In this document: positions 17,291 to 25,620 of the stretch, one piece after another
How positions within the stretch are numbered: the stretch's first letter is position 1
Layout of the letters: each line of letters starts with the position of its first letter
Source of the DNA: Lacrimispora indolis DSM 755
GTDB lineage: Bacteria > Bacillota > Clostridia > Lachnospirales > Lachnospiraceae
Assembly: GCF_000526995.1 (NCBI RefSeq)
Contig: NZ_AZUI01000001.1
Span: 5,250,001 to 5,314,000, forward strand
Length of the DNA: 64,000 nucleotides
Reading direction: 5' to 3'
The notes under the pieces: generated by a model
What the model was told of the DNA's origin: nothing
The model's database searches: none
Seen by the model: only the letters and a program-made list of their open reading frames with translations
Made by a program: the position numbers and the translations under genes

Positions 17291-17320
17291 AATATAGGTT
17301 GAAACTTAAACTTTTTTCAA
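17291..17320 (-). promoter_or_regulatory. Promoter of the element sigma factor gene
   Basis: TTGAAA (17320-17315), 18 bases ending GTTTCAACC, TATATT (17296-17291). The predicted start near 17284 leaves a leader of about 18 bases with AGGAGG before the ATG at 17265. Confidence 0.65.
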
Positions 17321-17452
17321 CATCATTCTCAAACAGTACGAGAGATGACTGGTTTTCGGCTCACCCACCCCGAGCAACCTGCCTTTCATAGCTTTGTAGG
17401 GATGTGCATATTATGCATATCTAAATTTTAACCATTAAAACCTGTTTATCAT

Positions 17453-17625
17453 TGAAGTTTCGGTAAGAACTTTTTCACCTGCGTTGTTTAATTTTCGGAT
17501 GTCCAAGATATGGACATCCGAAGTCTTTAGCATAATAGCTTGCTTTTTATTCATCTTTGCAAGATAGTTTCTCACTGAACTTTCAGCCAGATCTTAATAC
17601 CTCCCCATTCAATTCAAATACTTCT
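17453..17625 (-). pseudogene. Second broken Bro-N antirepressor copy
   Basis: On the minus strand EVFELNGEVL is followed, after a deletion and frameshift, by DLAESSVRNYLAKMNKKQA and then DIRKLNNAGEKVLTETS. This aligns along the Bro-N gene at 12519-12764, but lacks the NPYHVGKCL segment and everything after LTET. Inside it, CGGATGTCCA and TGGACATCCG (17496-17520) form a 10-bp inverted repeat. It sits just downstream of the tape-measure gene, where a distal-tail gene would be expected in a phage. Confidence 0.75.
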
Positions 17626-17657
17626 ACTAAAATAGAAAATGAGATTTTGGGAGGTAC

Positions 17658-20510
17658 TTACCCACCATTCGTTACCATTCTAACGCCTACGCGCTCAGTT
17701 TCTTTGTTGTTGTACTTATAAACTAACTGGCCGAACTTTGTGCCATCAATGATCAAGTCTGCCTTTGCGGTACCGTTGCCAATTCCGCCCGCTTCCTTAA
17801 TGGCTTCTAATACTGCTTGCTTAATCGTCCCCAACGGTGACACAACCTCATAATCCCGGTTGTTGTCTCCCAGAATTGCCGCGAACTCTCCGGCCTTCGG
17901 GGGCACCACTGTGCCGGTCGCAAGCCGGGGCATATAGGAGGTATATGCAGCGTAGGCAGATGCCGGATAACCAGAGGAAGAAAAGCCACTTCCAGAGAAA
18001 GCCACATGCTTTATATTAAATCCAAAAGATTTCCCGCCGATTTCAGGAACCCAGTCAGGCACATCAAACTTTAATTTATTCAGAATATCAATTATAGAGT
18101 TTATTGCATTCGCCGCAATATTCTTCACACCGTCAAACGCACTCTGAAAGCCATTTTTAATCTTTTCAGATAGATTTGTCAGTGGCCGAACAAGATTACT
18201 CATTGAATTCTCAAGCCCTTGTATTAATCCCTCAATTAAATATCTGCCGATTGCAGCCATAACCGTAGACGGGGAATGAATTCCGAATAAATCCTTGATC
18301 CATTTTATGAATGGTTCAACAATATGTTTCTTGATCCATTCTCCCGGGTTTTCTGAAAACTCTGCAATTCCTTCTGTAATGCCATCCCATAGGGCCTTTC
18401 CCACCACTTTCAGCATTGCCCATGCGGCCTTTACCACTGCTAAAGCTATCCGGGCAACTACATCAACAACACTTGTGAAAACGCTCCACCAGTCAACGTT
18501 TACAAGGAATTCTCCTAAGTCCTGGCCTATAGCTTCCCAGTCAGTTTCTTTTAATGCTGTACGCAGAGTTTCAAGGAGGCCCAATGCAAAATCACTCAAA
18601 GTCTGACCCATATCTGCCCAATCAATATTTGCAAAGAAATTGTTTAGAGTAGTGGAAATTTTCTGTCCTAACCCTGTCCAGTCTATTGTTTGAATAAAAT
18701 TATGTATGCTGCTTATAATTCCTGATATGGTCTTTCCCAGCGTTTCTCCAAACCTTGCCCAATCAATCCTGTTTATCAGCCCCATTATGCCATCAGCCAT
18801 AGCTTTCCCAATAGCCGGCCAGTCTGCAGTTGTCACAAAACCATATAACAGGTCTATGTTTGCCTGGATAAAACTCCCGATTGTAGCGCCAAATTTTTTC
18901 CAATCCACCTCATAAATAAGCCCATTTAGGCCTTTTGCTAATGCTTCCCCTAACTTCACCCAATCAATCCCATTTAACAGAAGATATAAGGTGTTTACAA
19001 TCGTATTAATGCCCTTACCCACCATTCTTCCCAGGGAGTCCCAATTAACGGTTGATACCATGGAGTTGAACAGGCTTACAAACCTTGATACGATTTGAGT
19101 AATTTTATCCCCCACATTATTCCAGTCAATCAATGAACTGATACGGGCTATTGCTGCATTGATTTTTTGCCCCAATAATTCCCCAATACCGGAGAAATCC
19201 TCACTGTTGAACAATTCTCGTATTTTGTCTGCGGCCTTCTGTACATTCTCCGCAACTTCCACTGTTTTAAACATCTGATCCGGTGACGGTCCGGTGTATT
19301 CTTCTTTGTCAGTATTCTTGCCCTGTGCCTGTATCAAGGTATCAAATGCAAATGTGGCCTTTTTGGTTTCCTTTGCAGCTTCCCTTGTAGCTTTTTTTGT
19401 TGCATCAAGACTTGCTGCATAATCTTCTTGTACCTGTACCGCCTTTACAAAAGTATCTTTCCCGGCCAGAGCTGACAGTATTTGCGAAATCCAGTTGTTT
19501 AGCTCCACCATTTTGGATATTAGCCTTGTTAATGCCGGTGTCACAAATTCTATGATGGGCGCAAATGCTGCCGCAAAGCTGTTCTTTAGTGTTGTTAATG
19601 ATGATTTCAATTCAGAAATTGTCTGGTTGGTCTTATCGGAATATCGGGCGAGATTATCAATTCCCTCTTTTACCGCAGACGTGATTCCATTAATTGCCCG
19701 GTAAAACACACTAAATACAAGTGTACGAAAAAGCATACCCAGTAAGTTAAAGCTTTTCCCTGTCTTCTGTGTATTCTTTCTAAGACCTAACAAAGATCTT
19801 GCAATTTGCCCGACTGACTTCATTACACTTTTAGCAAGGTTTAACATCTGTCCTGATGCCCTCTTCGCCAACTTACCAAGAGAAGCAAAAGCCGCCTTTC
19901 CTGCTGCTGCCATACCTTTCAATGCAGCTCCCGCAATAACAGGAAGCTTACTAAATCCAGATCGTACAATATTGGGAATATTAACAATCGTAGAAATCAA
20001 AGTTTTTTTTACTGTGTTCATTCCCCATAAAACAGAATCTTTCAGGCTTACCATTGAGGCCTGACCGGCAGAAGCTGTTGAATTTAGTGAATCAGAAGCC
20101 GTTTTCCCTCCACTGGCAATTCCTTTCAATGCTCCCCCTGCCTGCTTTCCCGCATTTGATACGTTTCCCAAAGAAGAGGCCGCCTGCTGGCTTTCAACAT
20201 CTATTTGATTCATTACAAGTCCTGCCTGCTGCCCATATAGTTGGACTGCCTGCGCATAGTTCCTGATTTGAGCTGCAGACTTACCAAATACCATTTCCAT
20301 TGCCTTTGGATCATAACCGGAGCCAACACCTTGTGATGATTGCCCTACTTCCTTCATGGACTTTGAGAAAACATCTTTTACTCTGTCACCCGCCTTTTGA
20401 GCGCTGGACACTATTTTTTCAAATTCTGATTTTAAATTTCTGGTTCCCTTTTCTGCCCCATCAGTATTTATTTTCGAATCAATAAGTACTGAGCCATCGT
20501 ATTGCTCCAT
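17658..20510 (-). CDS. Phage tail tape-measure protein
   Basis: 950 residues from MEQYDGSVLIDSK (AAGGTGGTGGAAC upstream; the frame is open to 20570). The N-terminus matches the start of siphophage tape measures (SVLIDSKINTDGAEKGTRNL). Residues about 165-300 are Ala/Gly-rich and hydrophobic. From about 450 to 690 there are at least seven degenerate repeats of 35-40 residues with the core IDWxxLGxxIxxxI (for example GIDWVKLGEALAKG, TIDWTGLGQKISTT). The protein would set tail length and form the tail lumen. The C-terminal part has LFGIHSPSTVMAAIGRYL, typical of these proteins. No distal tail, tail fibre or other late genes follow. Confidence 0.88.
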   Translation of the reverse strand: MEQYDGSVLIDSKINTDGAEKGTRNLKSEFEKIVSSAQKAGDRVKDVFSKSMKEVGQSSQGVGSGYDPKAMEMVFGKSAAQIRNYAQAVQLYGQQAGLVMNQIDVESQQAASSLGNVSNAGKQAGGALKGIASGGKTASDSLNSTASAGQASMVSLKDSVLWGMNTVKKTLISTIVNIPNIVRSGFSKLPVIAGAALKGMAAAGKAAFASLGKLAKRASGQMLNLAKSVMKSVGQIARSLLGLRKNTQKTGKSFNLLGMLFRTLVFSVFYRAINGITSAVKEGIDNLARYSDKTNQTISELKSSLTTLKNSFAAAFAPIIEFVTPALTRLISKMVELNNWISQILSALAGKDTFVKAVQVQEDYAASLDATKKATREAAKETKKATFAFDTLIQAQGKNTDKEEYTGPSPDQMFKTVEVAENVQKAADKIRELFNSEDFSGIGELLGQKINAAIARISSLIDWNNVGDKITQIVSRFVSLFNSMVSTVNWDSLGRMVGKGINTIVNTLYLLLNGIDWVKLGEALAKGLNGLIYEVDWKKFGATIGSFIQANIDLLYGFVTTADWPAIGKAMADGIMGLINRIDWARFGETLGKTISGIISSIHNFIQTIDWTGLGQKISTTLNNFFANIDWADMGQTLSDFALGLLETLRTALKETDWEAIGQDLGEFLVNVDWWSVFTSVVDVVARIALAVVKAAWAMLKVVGKALWDGITEGIAEFSENPGEWIKKHIVEPFIKWIKDLFGIHSPSTVMAAIGRYLIEGLIQGLENSMSNLVRPLTNLSEKIKNGFQSAFDGVKNIAANAINSIIDILNKLKFDVPDWVPEIGGKSFGFNIKHVAFSGSGFSSSGYPASAYAAYTSYMPRLATGTVVPPKAGEFAAILGDNNRDYEVVSPLGTIKQAVLEAIKEAGGIGNGTAKADLIIDGTKFGQLVYKYNNKETERVGVRMVTNGG

Positions 20511-20577
20511 GTTCCACCACCTTAAATAAAAAGGCCGACAGCTCCCATTTCTGAAAGCCATCGGCACCACTTAGCCA

Positions 20578-20724
20578 TTAACAAGCACCTTTTTGCCTGT
20601 CATACTTATATACAATTTTTTTAACTACTTCCAAAATGATAACATCATCTTTACGCTGTTTGATTTCCACCGTATTCCCCCGGCTATGTATTTCTTCTAT
20701 CACTTTCTGCATCTCTTCATTCAT
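20578..20724 (-). CDS. Small protein between tail chaperone and tape measure
   Basis: 48 residues, MNEEMQKVIEEIHSRGNTVE ... KKIVYKYDRQKGAC, with GAGGAAAC before the ATG at 20724. It lies six bases downstream of the chaperone-like gene and 67 bases before the tape-measure ATG. Siphophages often carry a short ORF here, sometimes a frameshift product of the tail chaperone. This one has its own start and a helix-strand-strand look. Function unknown. Confidence 0.65.
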   Translation of the reverse strand: MNEEMQKVIEEIHSRGNTVEIKQRKDDVIILEVVKKIVYKYDRQKGAC

Positions 20725-20730
20725 GTTTCC

Positions 20731-21207
20731 TCAACTCCGGTTATCTTTTTTCTTATATTTCGCCGTATACTTGCCAACCCTTTCCCTGGTGGCTTTCTCC
20801 ACCTCTTCATTAATCACCTGAAAAGCGGCATCCATAAATGCCTCAAACAGCAGTTGTCTTTCTTTTCCCACAATAGCCATGGGAGATTGGCCGTCAAATA
20901 TGGTGTCATATACGTCAGATTTAAAAATAAAATTCAGCTTTTCACGAATTACCTGATTAAACTGCTCCAGTACTTCCGAAGTCTTTTCCAATGTAGCATC
21001 ATCATCAAGCACAACGGTCCCATCTGGATTAAGACTTACATCTTCCAGCCCGTCCTTTTCTTCTCTCAGTTCTTTCATTGCCTGATTAAATCGTTTCACG
21101 ATGTCAATATCAGTCGGGTTAAACCGGATTACCCTGTCCGGGTCATCGTTAATACAGAAAGATTTATAACCGTCCGAAAAATTGATACTTTGCATTTTAT
21201 TACTCAT
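20731..21207 (-). CDS. Probable tail assembly chaperone
   Basis: 158 residues. INFSDGYKSFCINDDPDRVIRF at the start, a coiled region in the middle and a C-terminal helical basic segment (EEVEKATRERVGKYTAKYKKK). Position and size, immediately upstream of the tape-measure gene, match siphophage tail assembly chaperones, which coat the tape measure before tail tube polymerisation. I recognise the N-terminal motif from Firmicutes prophage proteins but cannot name a family with certainty. The ATG overlaps the end of the upstream gene by eight bases. Confidence 0.65.
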   Translation of the reverse strand: MSNKMQSINFSDGYKSFCINDDPDRVIRFNPTDIDIVKRFNQAMKELREEKDGLEDVSLNPDGTVVLDDDATLEKTSEVLEQFNQVIREKLNFIFKSDVYDTIFDGQSPMAIVGKERQLLFEAFMDAAFQVINEEVEKATRERVGKYTAKYKKKDNRS

Positions 21208-21439
21208 TAATATTTCCCTCCATCATTGCTTTCTCATATTGCTTCATTGCTGCTTCGTACTGCTCCTTTTGTTCTCTCAGGCTTTCTGCTCCCCTCTGCA
21301 GAGATTCCGATGTTGCCTTAAGAGCGTAAGGCATGGCCTCCTCTACCTGCTTCACGATAGGTTCAAAACCCTTTACTGCCTCCGTTAACCTACCTAAGCA
21401 CATTGAAATCATATCCCTTTGGTTTTGTGTATTATTCAT
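21200..21439 (-). CDS. Small coiled-coil protein, unknown
   Basis: 79 residues, almost entirely helical; the second half is a Glu/Gln/Lys-rich coiled coil (AESLREQKEQYEAAMKQYEKAMM). The ATG at 21439 overlaps the stop of the small membrane ORF upstream, and its own stop overlaps the chaperone-like gene, so the genes are translationally coupled. No family recognised. Confidence 0.6.
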   Translation of the reverse strand: MNNTQNQRDMISMCLGRLTEAVKGFEPIVKQVEEAMPYALKATSESLQRGAESLREQKEQYEAAMKQYEKAMMEGNINE

Positions 21440-21518
21440 GCTTCTTTTCCTCCATCTTTTCGTAGATTGCTGCTAATTCGCAGATAATTACGAATAATAA
21501 AATACCAATTGCTATCAT
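21432..21518 (-). CDS. Small single-pass membrane peptide
   Basis: 28 residues: a hydrophobic helix (IAIGILLFVIICELAAI) followed by a charged tail (YEKMEEKKHE). AAAGGAACTT lies upstream, and the stop overlaps the start of the next gene (ATGAATAA), which supports real translation. It is too short for standard callers. A holin-like role cannot be excluded, but no lysin gene is nearby. Confidence 0.5.
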   Translation of the reverse strand: MIAIGILLFVIICELAAIYEKMEEKKHE

Positions 21519-21586
21519 GTTTTTAAGTTCCTTTCCTCTTTTATTTTCAAGGTCTGAGCCTTTGATTTAGATACTGCTGCAAACCA

Positions 21587-22423
21587 CTACACCCCCCACT
21601 CCGTTTTAAGCTGATTAAGAACCTTCATTTCCTCAGATGTATCTTTTCCAGGGTTGCTATCCGGGTGATATACCTTTGAAAGTGTCCGGTAAAACTGCTT
21701 AAGAGTGGCTTTGCTCGCCTCATTTTGTTGACCGCCTGCGGAACCATAGCTGTTGGAACTGCTTCCAGTGTAGTTATTATAGAAATTTTCATAATAACTA
21801 CGGCTCTGTTCTTGGCTCCTACGCTCATATTCACGCCTTTGTTTATAATTCTCTTCGATTCTTTTTAGAGAATCCGAATTCATCAGGTTTCCAAAAACAT
21901 CATAACAGCACTTATAATCACGCTCAGTAGCCTCGTACTTTTTTATGAATTCATCAACTCTCTGTTGATATTCCTTTAAAATACGTCTGTGTTCTTCCTT
22001 CGCCTTATATTCCTCTGTCTGATGAAATTCTGCTTCTACCAGATCAACGATGGGCTGAAACTTCTCATAAATCATGCTTACAAGTTCTTCCTCCGGCAGG
22101 CCTATTTCTTTAACCTTATCACTCCATCTGCTGCCACTTATGTAATCACCGATCCAGCTACTACAATCAATGAGATCATAATATCCAATGGTGCATATTA
22201 CTGTTTGCTTTTTGCAAACTCTGCCACCTTCCCGGAAACTTTTATGGATACTGATGCGGTAAGCCTTCCTGATCTGGCGTTCATAGCACTCTTGGCTATA
22301 TTGATACCCATAAGAGGTGTAAGATTCTCCATTCATCGTCCAGTTGGTTTTACGTACTTCAATTTCCTTTGGCTCACCCACCGGCACTGTTTTTTTCTCA
22401 ATTTCCTGAATAACGCAGTACAT
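21587..22423 (-). CDS. J-domain protein (DnaJ-like C-terminus)
   Basis: 278 residues. The last 45 residues form a J domain with the HPD signature (TLKQFYRTLSKVYHPDSN), preceded by a Ser/Gly/Asn/Tyr-rich linker (about 205-235). The N-terminal 130 residues contain paired Tyr/Cys and a beta-rich stretch of unknown fold, and the middle is a long charged coiled coil. J domains stimulate DnaK ATPase. A phage-type element could use this to recruit the host chaperone for replication initiation or tail assembly. Confidence 0.75.
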   Translation of the reverse strand: MYCVIQEIEKKTVPVGEPKEIEVRKTNWTMNGESYTSYGYQYSQECYERQIRKAYRISIHKSFREGGRVCKKQTVICTIGYYDLIDCSSWIGDYISGSRWSDKVKEIGLPEEELVSMIYEKFQPIVDLVEAEFHQTEEYKAKEEHRRILKEYQQRVDEFIKKYEATERDYKCCYDVFGNLMNSDSLKRIEENYKQRREYERRSQEQSRSYYENFYNNYTGSSSNSYGSAGGQQNEASKATLKQFYRTLSKVYHPDSNPGKDTSEEMKVLNQLKTEWGV

Positions 22424-22440
22424 CCGTTTCCCTTCCCGTA

Positions 22441-22466
22441 GTTACTGCCTTATAAACTGTAGTAAC
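22441..22466. repeat. GTTACT/AGTAAC inverted repeat (left copy)
   Basis: GTTACT (22441-22446) and AGTAAC (22461-22466). A longer version, GTGGTTACT/AGTAACCAC, lies at 23055-23086, so the pair flanks the gene at 22485-23027. Confidence 0.5.
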
Positions 22467-22484
22467 CACACCTTTTACTACCCA

Positions 22485-23027
22485 TTACTGATTGCTTTTT
22501 GTTCTTAAAAGAATCCGCCTAACAGGCAGTAGCCGGTATTCTTTTCTGACTTTGCGAACCAGCGCCATAAAAGGCAGTCTCTGACGCATCTCTTCTTGAA
22601 TCAACTCCCGGGCACTGACGCATTCTGGTAATTGTAATGACTCTGCTTCCCTGTACAACTCTGTTAAGCGCGAATTACTCATATCCCGCAAGACTTGAGC
22701 AGCAATATTAATATTGGCATTTATGGATTCCTTAGAACACATCCACTTGAATGCATCACGAAGAGTATCTTTGCCAATGTAAGCTTCCAGAATGTCCCGA
22801 CACATCATAATTCCATTAGCAGTAAGACAAAGTCCTGGCATATTAATAAAATCGATTTGTACGTCCTCCATGTCAATCAGATTTGCATCTGCTATGCGAT
22901 CACAACATAATCCGGCCCATGTTTCCACCTTGTCTATTTTTAAAAGGTTATACACGCTGATCAATGGCGGACTTAAATCCCTCCTTGCTTTGATTGCTGT
23001 TAAAGCCTGATCTTTTACTGATTCCAT
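22485..23027 (-). CDS. Unknown element protein
   Basis: 180 residues from MESVKDQALTAIK (AGGAGAAAAAACG upstream; the frame extends to a TTG at 23045). Mostly helical. It contains paired Cys (WAGLCCDRI) and ends in a strongly basic tail (RKVRKEYRLLPVRRILLRTK). No family recognised. It is isolated from its neighbours by related inverted repeats on both sides, which suggests a separately acquired or separately terminated unit. Confidence 0.6.
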   Translation of the reverse strand: MESVKDQALTAIKARRDLSPPLISVYNLLKIDKVETWAGLCCDRIADANLIDMEDVQIDFINMPGLCLTANGIMMCRDILEAYIGKDTLRDAFKWMCSKESINANINIAAQVLRDMSNSRLTELYREAESLQLPECVSARELIQEEMRQRLPFMALVRKVRKEYRLLPVRRILLRTKSNQ

Positions 23028-23054
23028 CGTTTTTTCTCCTATCAATCTTTTTCT

Positions 23055-23086
23055 GTGGTTACTACCTTTTAGCGCGCAGTAACCAC
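23055..23086. repeat. GTGGTTACT/AGTAACCAC inverted repeat (right copy)
   Basis: A perfect 9-bp inverted repeat (23055-23063 and 23078-23086) with a 14-base loop, upstream of the 22485-23027 gene. It is related to the repeat at 22441-22466. Confidence 0.55.
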
Positions 23087-23164
23087 GAATTTCACTTCCA
23101 GTAAAACCCTATCTCATTGCCTTATCAACATCCACACCCAAATGTTTAAAAAGTTAACATATTG

Positions 23165-23386
23165 TCAGTCCGACGGCATATAGAAAATCCGCTCCAGCCT
23201 GGACTCTGCGATACAAATCTCATGCATTACCCCTTTTGCCCTAGCTTCGTCTTCATACTTTCCAGCCAGTACCGAATTTCGGCTGTAGCGACTCTTTACG
23301 TAAATACCACACCCATTCATGCAATCTTCGATATAGCACTCGCTTAATTCAAGGAATCGCCTTGCATCCTGTGTCCTTATCTTCAT
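23165..23386 (-). CDS. Small protein, unknown
   Basis: 73 residues with the segment CYIEDCMNGCGIYVKSRYSRN and an acidic helical end. Three closely spaced Cys might bind a metal, but no named motif is present. It overlaps the 3' end of the gene upstream (23349-23603) by 38 bases. Family not recognised. Confidence 0.55.
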   Translation of the reverse strand: MKIRTQDARRFLELSECYIEDCMNGCGIYVKSRYSRNSVLAGKYEDEARAKGVMHEICIAESRLERIFYMPSD

Positions 23387-23603
23387 AAAGATTCCCCTTT
23401 CTTTCCAGTTCGTTTAGGATTGTCAAAGATAGTTCTGTTGCAAATTCGCCTGGATATTTCTCCATAATCTCGATGACTTTTTGATTTACAGAATCCCAAT
23501 ATTTAACATCCGTCCTGGAGCCGACCGGCTGCGCATATTTGAATAACTTCCACACATCTGCAAATAAATCAAATTCTTGCTGTAATTGCTCATTCTTCAA
23601 CAT
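23349..23603 (-). CDS. Small protein, unknown
   Basis: 84 residues, helical, Phe/Leu/Glu-rich (QQEFDLFADVWKLFKYAQP; ELSLTILNELERKGN). It lies eight bases downstream of the helicase gene in the replication module. Possibly a helicase accessory protein by position only; no family recognised. Confidence 0.6.
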   Translation of the reverse strand: MLKNEQLQQEFDLFADVWKLFKYAQPVGSRTDVKYWDSVNQKVIEIMEKYPGEFATELSLTILNELERKGNLYEDKDTGCKAIP

Positions 23604-23611
23604 TTTTTCCC

Positions 23612-24904
23612 CTAATCATCAAATGGTGTCTTTTTAGTCCTTTTAAAGCCTTCCTGTTGCATTATTATGGTACCTTCTCTCTCAACAAACTGCATTGTAG
23701 CCCCATCGAATCCGAAAGGTATTTTGCCAAGTTCGCCCTGCCGGTTCTTCTCAACCTTGATTCCCTTTTGACTGATATCATCCGGATCAGTATTCCATAG
23801 CAGAATTATAGCACTTGCGTCCTGCTCCACGTCCCCGGATTCGCGAATTTCTGCCATTGACGGTTCTTTGGTATCCCTGCCTTCACTTACCCGGTTTAGC
23901 TGGGATAATAAGATTATATGTACCTGTAATTCCATCGCAAGTGATTTAATCGCTTTAGATACGGCACCGACTTCGCTTGCCCGATTACTATACCACGTAT
24001 CAGATTTCATCAATTGCAGGTAATCAATAACTATGTAATCCAAATCCAGATGTCGGCATTCATTCCTGATGTCGGTTGGCTTCACCGAGCCGCTGCGAAC
24101 CATCACCTGATACTGACTAATCTTGCTGTTGGCCGCGGACACCTTGGGCTGTTCATCACCTATATAAGCCTGCGCTTTTCGTATCCGCTTTAGCCCGATA
24201 CCGGTTTCTGACGATAGCATCCTCTCATAAATCTGCTTGTCGGACATTTCCAAGTTATAAAATGCTCCACGCTTGCCGCTGGTTGACAGGCTCCGGATAA
24301 TCTGCGTCACAAACGCTGACTTTCCAACTGCCGGACGCGCACCTATAACCGTTATGTCCCCCTTTTCCAGTTCCACAAGCATATCATCTAGCCGGGGGAA
24401 TCCAAGGTTGATACCATTTGATTCATGCTCTGCAAAGTGGCTCCTCTCATGTTCTGCTACAATCTGCACCATGCTCCGTAGCTTTGTATGTTCTGAACTT
24501 TTCAGGGCTTCAAGGTCATTCATTAATAATCCAATTTGGTTTTCAATATCAACTGGCAATACTTTAACAGAGTTTAATATAGCCAATAACTGTGCAGCCT
24601 TGTAATTACTGGTCAGTACATCCGCATAACTCCTTATCTCTGTTGTGGTCATTGTTGAGTTGATACACTCTCTCAGTCCATCAAGGATAATGTTTTCAGG
24701 ATATCCATATCCTTGTAGCCTCTGAGACAGACTTACAAGATTAATTCGTTCACCAGTATCATACATCCTGACAATTTCAATATAAACTTTTTGGTATAGT
24801 TCCTCCCGGAACATCTCCGGCCTGAGTTCATCATAAACGGTGTTAATTGAGTTGATATCCATCAGCAGCGCACCTATAATTGATCGTTCTGCTAATCTGC
24901 TCAT
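23612..24904 (-). CDS. dnaB: Replicative DNA helicase, DnaB-like
   Basis: 430 residues. The N-terminal helical domain (EERSIIGALLM-type start, here AERSIIGALLMD) covers about 1-100. The RecA-like motor has Walker A GARPAVGKSAF near residue 190, Walker B IDYLQLM near 290, the SQLNR motif near 330 and the Arg-finger region ESGDVEQDAS. Length is slightly short for host DnaB (440-470), and the sequence is of prophage type. It unwinds duplex at the element's origin. Its ATG overlaps the stop of the DnaD-like gene by four bases, so loader and helicase are coupled. Confidence 0.93.
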   Translation of the reverse strand: MSRLAERSIIGALLMDINSINTVYDELRPEMFREELYQKVYIEIVRMYDTGERINLVSLSQRLQGYGYPENIILDGLRECINSTMTTTEIRSYADVLTSNYKAAQLLAILNSVKVLPVDIENQIGLLMNDLEALKSSEHTKLRSMVQIVAEHERSHFAEHESNGINLGFPRLDDMLVELEKGDITVIGARPAVGKSAFVTQIIRSLSTSGKRGAFYNLEMSDKQIYERMLSSETGIGLKRIRKAQAYIGDEQPKVSAANSKISQYQVMVRSGSVKPTDIRNECRHLDLDYIVIDYLQLMKSDTWYSNRASEVGAVSKAIKSLAMELQVHIILLSQLNRVSEGRDTKEPSMAEIRESGDVEQDASAIILLWNTDPDDISQKGIKVEKNRQGELGKIPFGFDGATMQFVEREGTIIMQQEGFKRTKKTPFDD

Positions 24905-25620
24905 ATTTCGCTCCCCTCTATGTAGTCAAGGATATTCTTGTTCATGAAGGTATCAAAGTTCTTGTAAAATTCGACTTTGGTTCCTTCCTGCTGCCGTTCA
25001 TTCACATAGCTGGCAACAGCTATATATATCTGCCGCCGGTCCAGGCGATACCTTTGACCATTAATCAGCCTCCCGGTCTTTCCGACAAAGCCGCGATAAT
25101 ATTCAAATGCTTTTGCCTTTCCCCGCTTTTTAGGATATATGGTGTAAATTTTCTCGAAATCATCTCTCTGTTTTTCAAGCACTGGAGTATCTCGTGCGGC
25201 TTCTGCTGCACAAGAGCTTTTATTATCCTTACCTAACCTAACCTGTGCTTCCATTTTGGAAACATCTTGTATACAGTCTGTATCCAGAGAGTAAATTCCA
25301 TTGTCAACCCTCAATATTTCACGCTCTTTTATGTATATTGTTGACTTGTATCTGTCCTTCTGAATATAATTGTTCTGCCCCCAGTGCCGAATTACAATAA
25401 CTCCGCTCTCAAATGGCTGTATATAGCCTTTCATGACGAGTAGCCTCAAATCATCTTCACCGCAATTAACTACCTTTGCTATTTTTTTTGGTGATGATAC
25501 AAATCCGTCATCGTCTGCTCGCATCCCCAAATGAAAATACAAGTTTTGCGCAGTGGCGGACATCTCAAGGAAATTATCCGTATCCACCACGTCAAGACTA
25601 AACATGCGCCTATTAGCCAT
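24901..25620 (-). CDS. Phage replication initiation/DnaD-like protein
   Basis: 239 residues. The N-terminal 110 residues form the winged-helix module typical of phage replisome organisers (FSLDVVDTDNFLEMSATAQNLYFHLGMRADDDGFV ... is the hallmark region, residues 7-41). A low-complexity linker (about 115-150) leads to a C-terminal domain with IYPKKRGKAKAFEYYRGF and VASYVNERQQEG, resembling primosomal loader proteins. It would bind the element origin and load the helicase encoded just downstream. The TAA of the upstream gene abuts the start. Confidence 0.8.
   Translation of the reverse strand: MANRRMFSLDVVDTDNFLEMSATAQNLYFHLGMRADDDGFVSSPKKIAKVVNCGEDDLRLLVMKGYIQPFESGVIVIRHWGQNNYIQKDRYKSTIYIKEREILRVDNGIYSLDTDCIQDVSKMEAQVRLGKDNKSSCAAEAARDTPVLEKQRDDFEKIYTIYPKKRGKAKAFEYYRGFVGKTGRLINGQRYRLDRRQIYIAVASYVNERQQEGTKVEFYKNFDTFMNKNILDYIEGSEI

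Noticed and set aside
20593..21210. 205-codon rightward frame
   Set aside because: It is the complement of the tail chaperone and small ORF region, which have ribosome sites and coupled starts.
21432..21518. Holin for phage lysis
   Set aside because: A 28-residue single-helix peptide without any lysin gene nearby is not enough to call a holin; reported only as a small membrane peptide.
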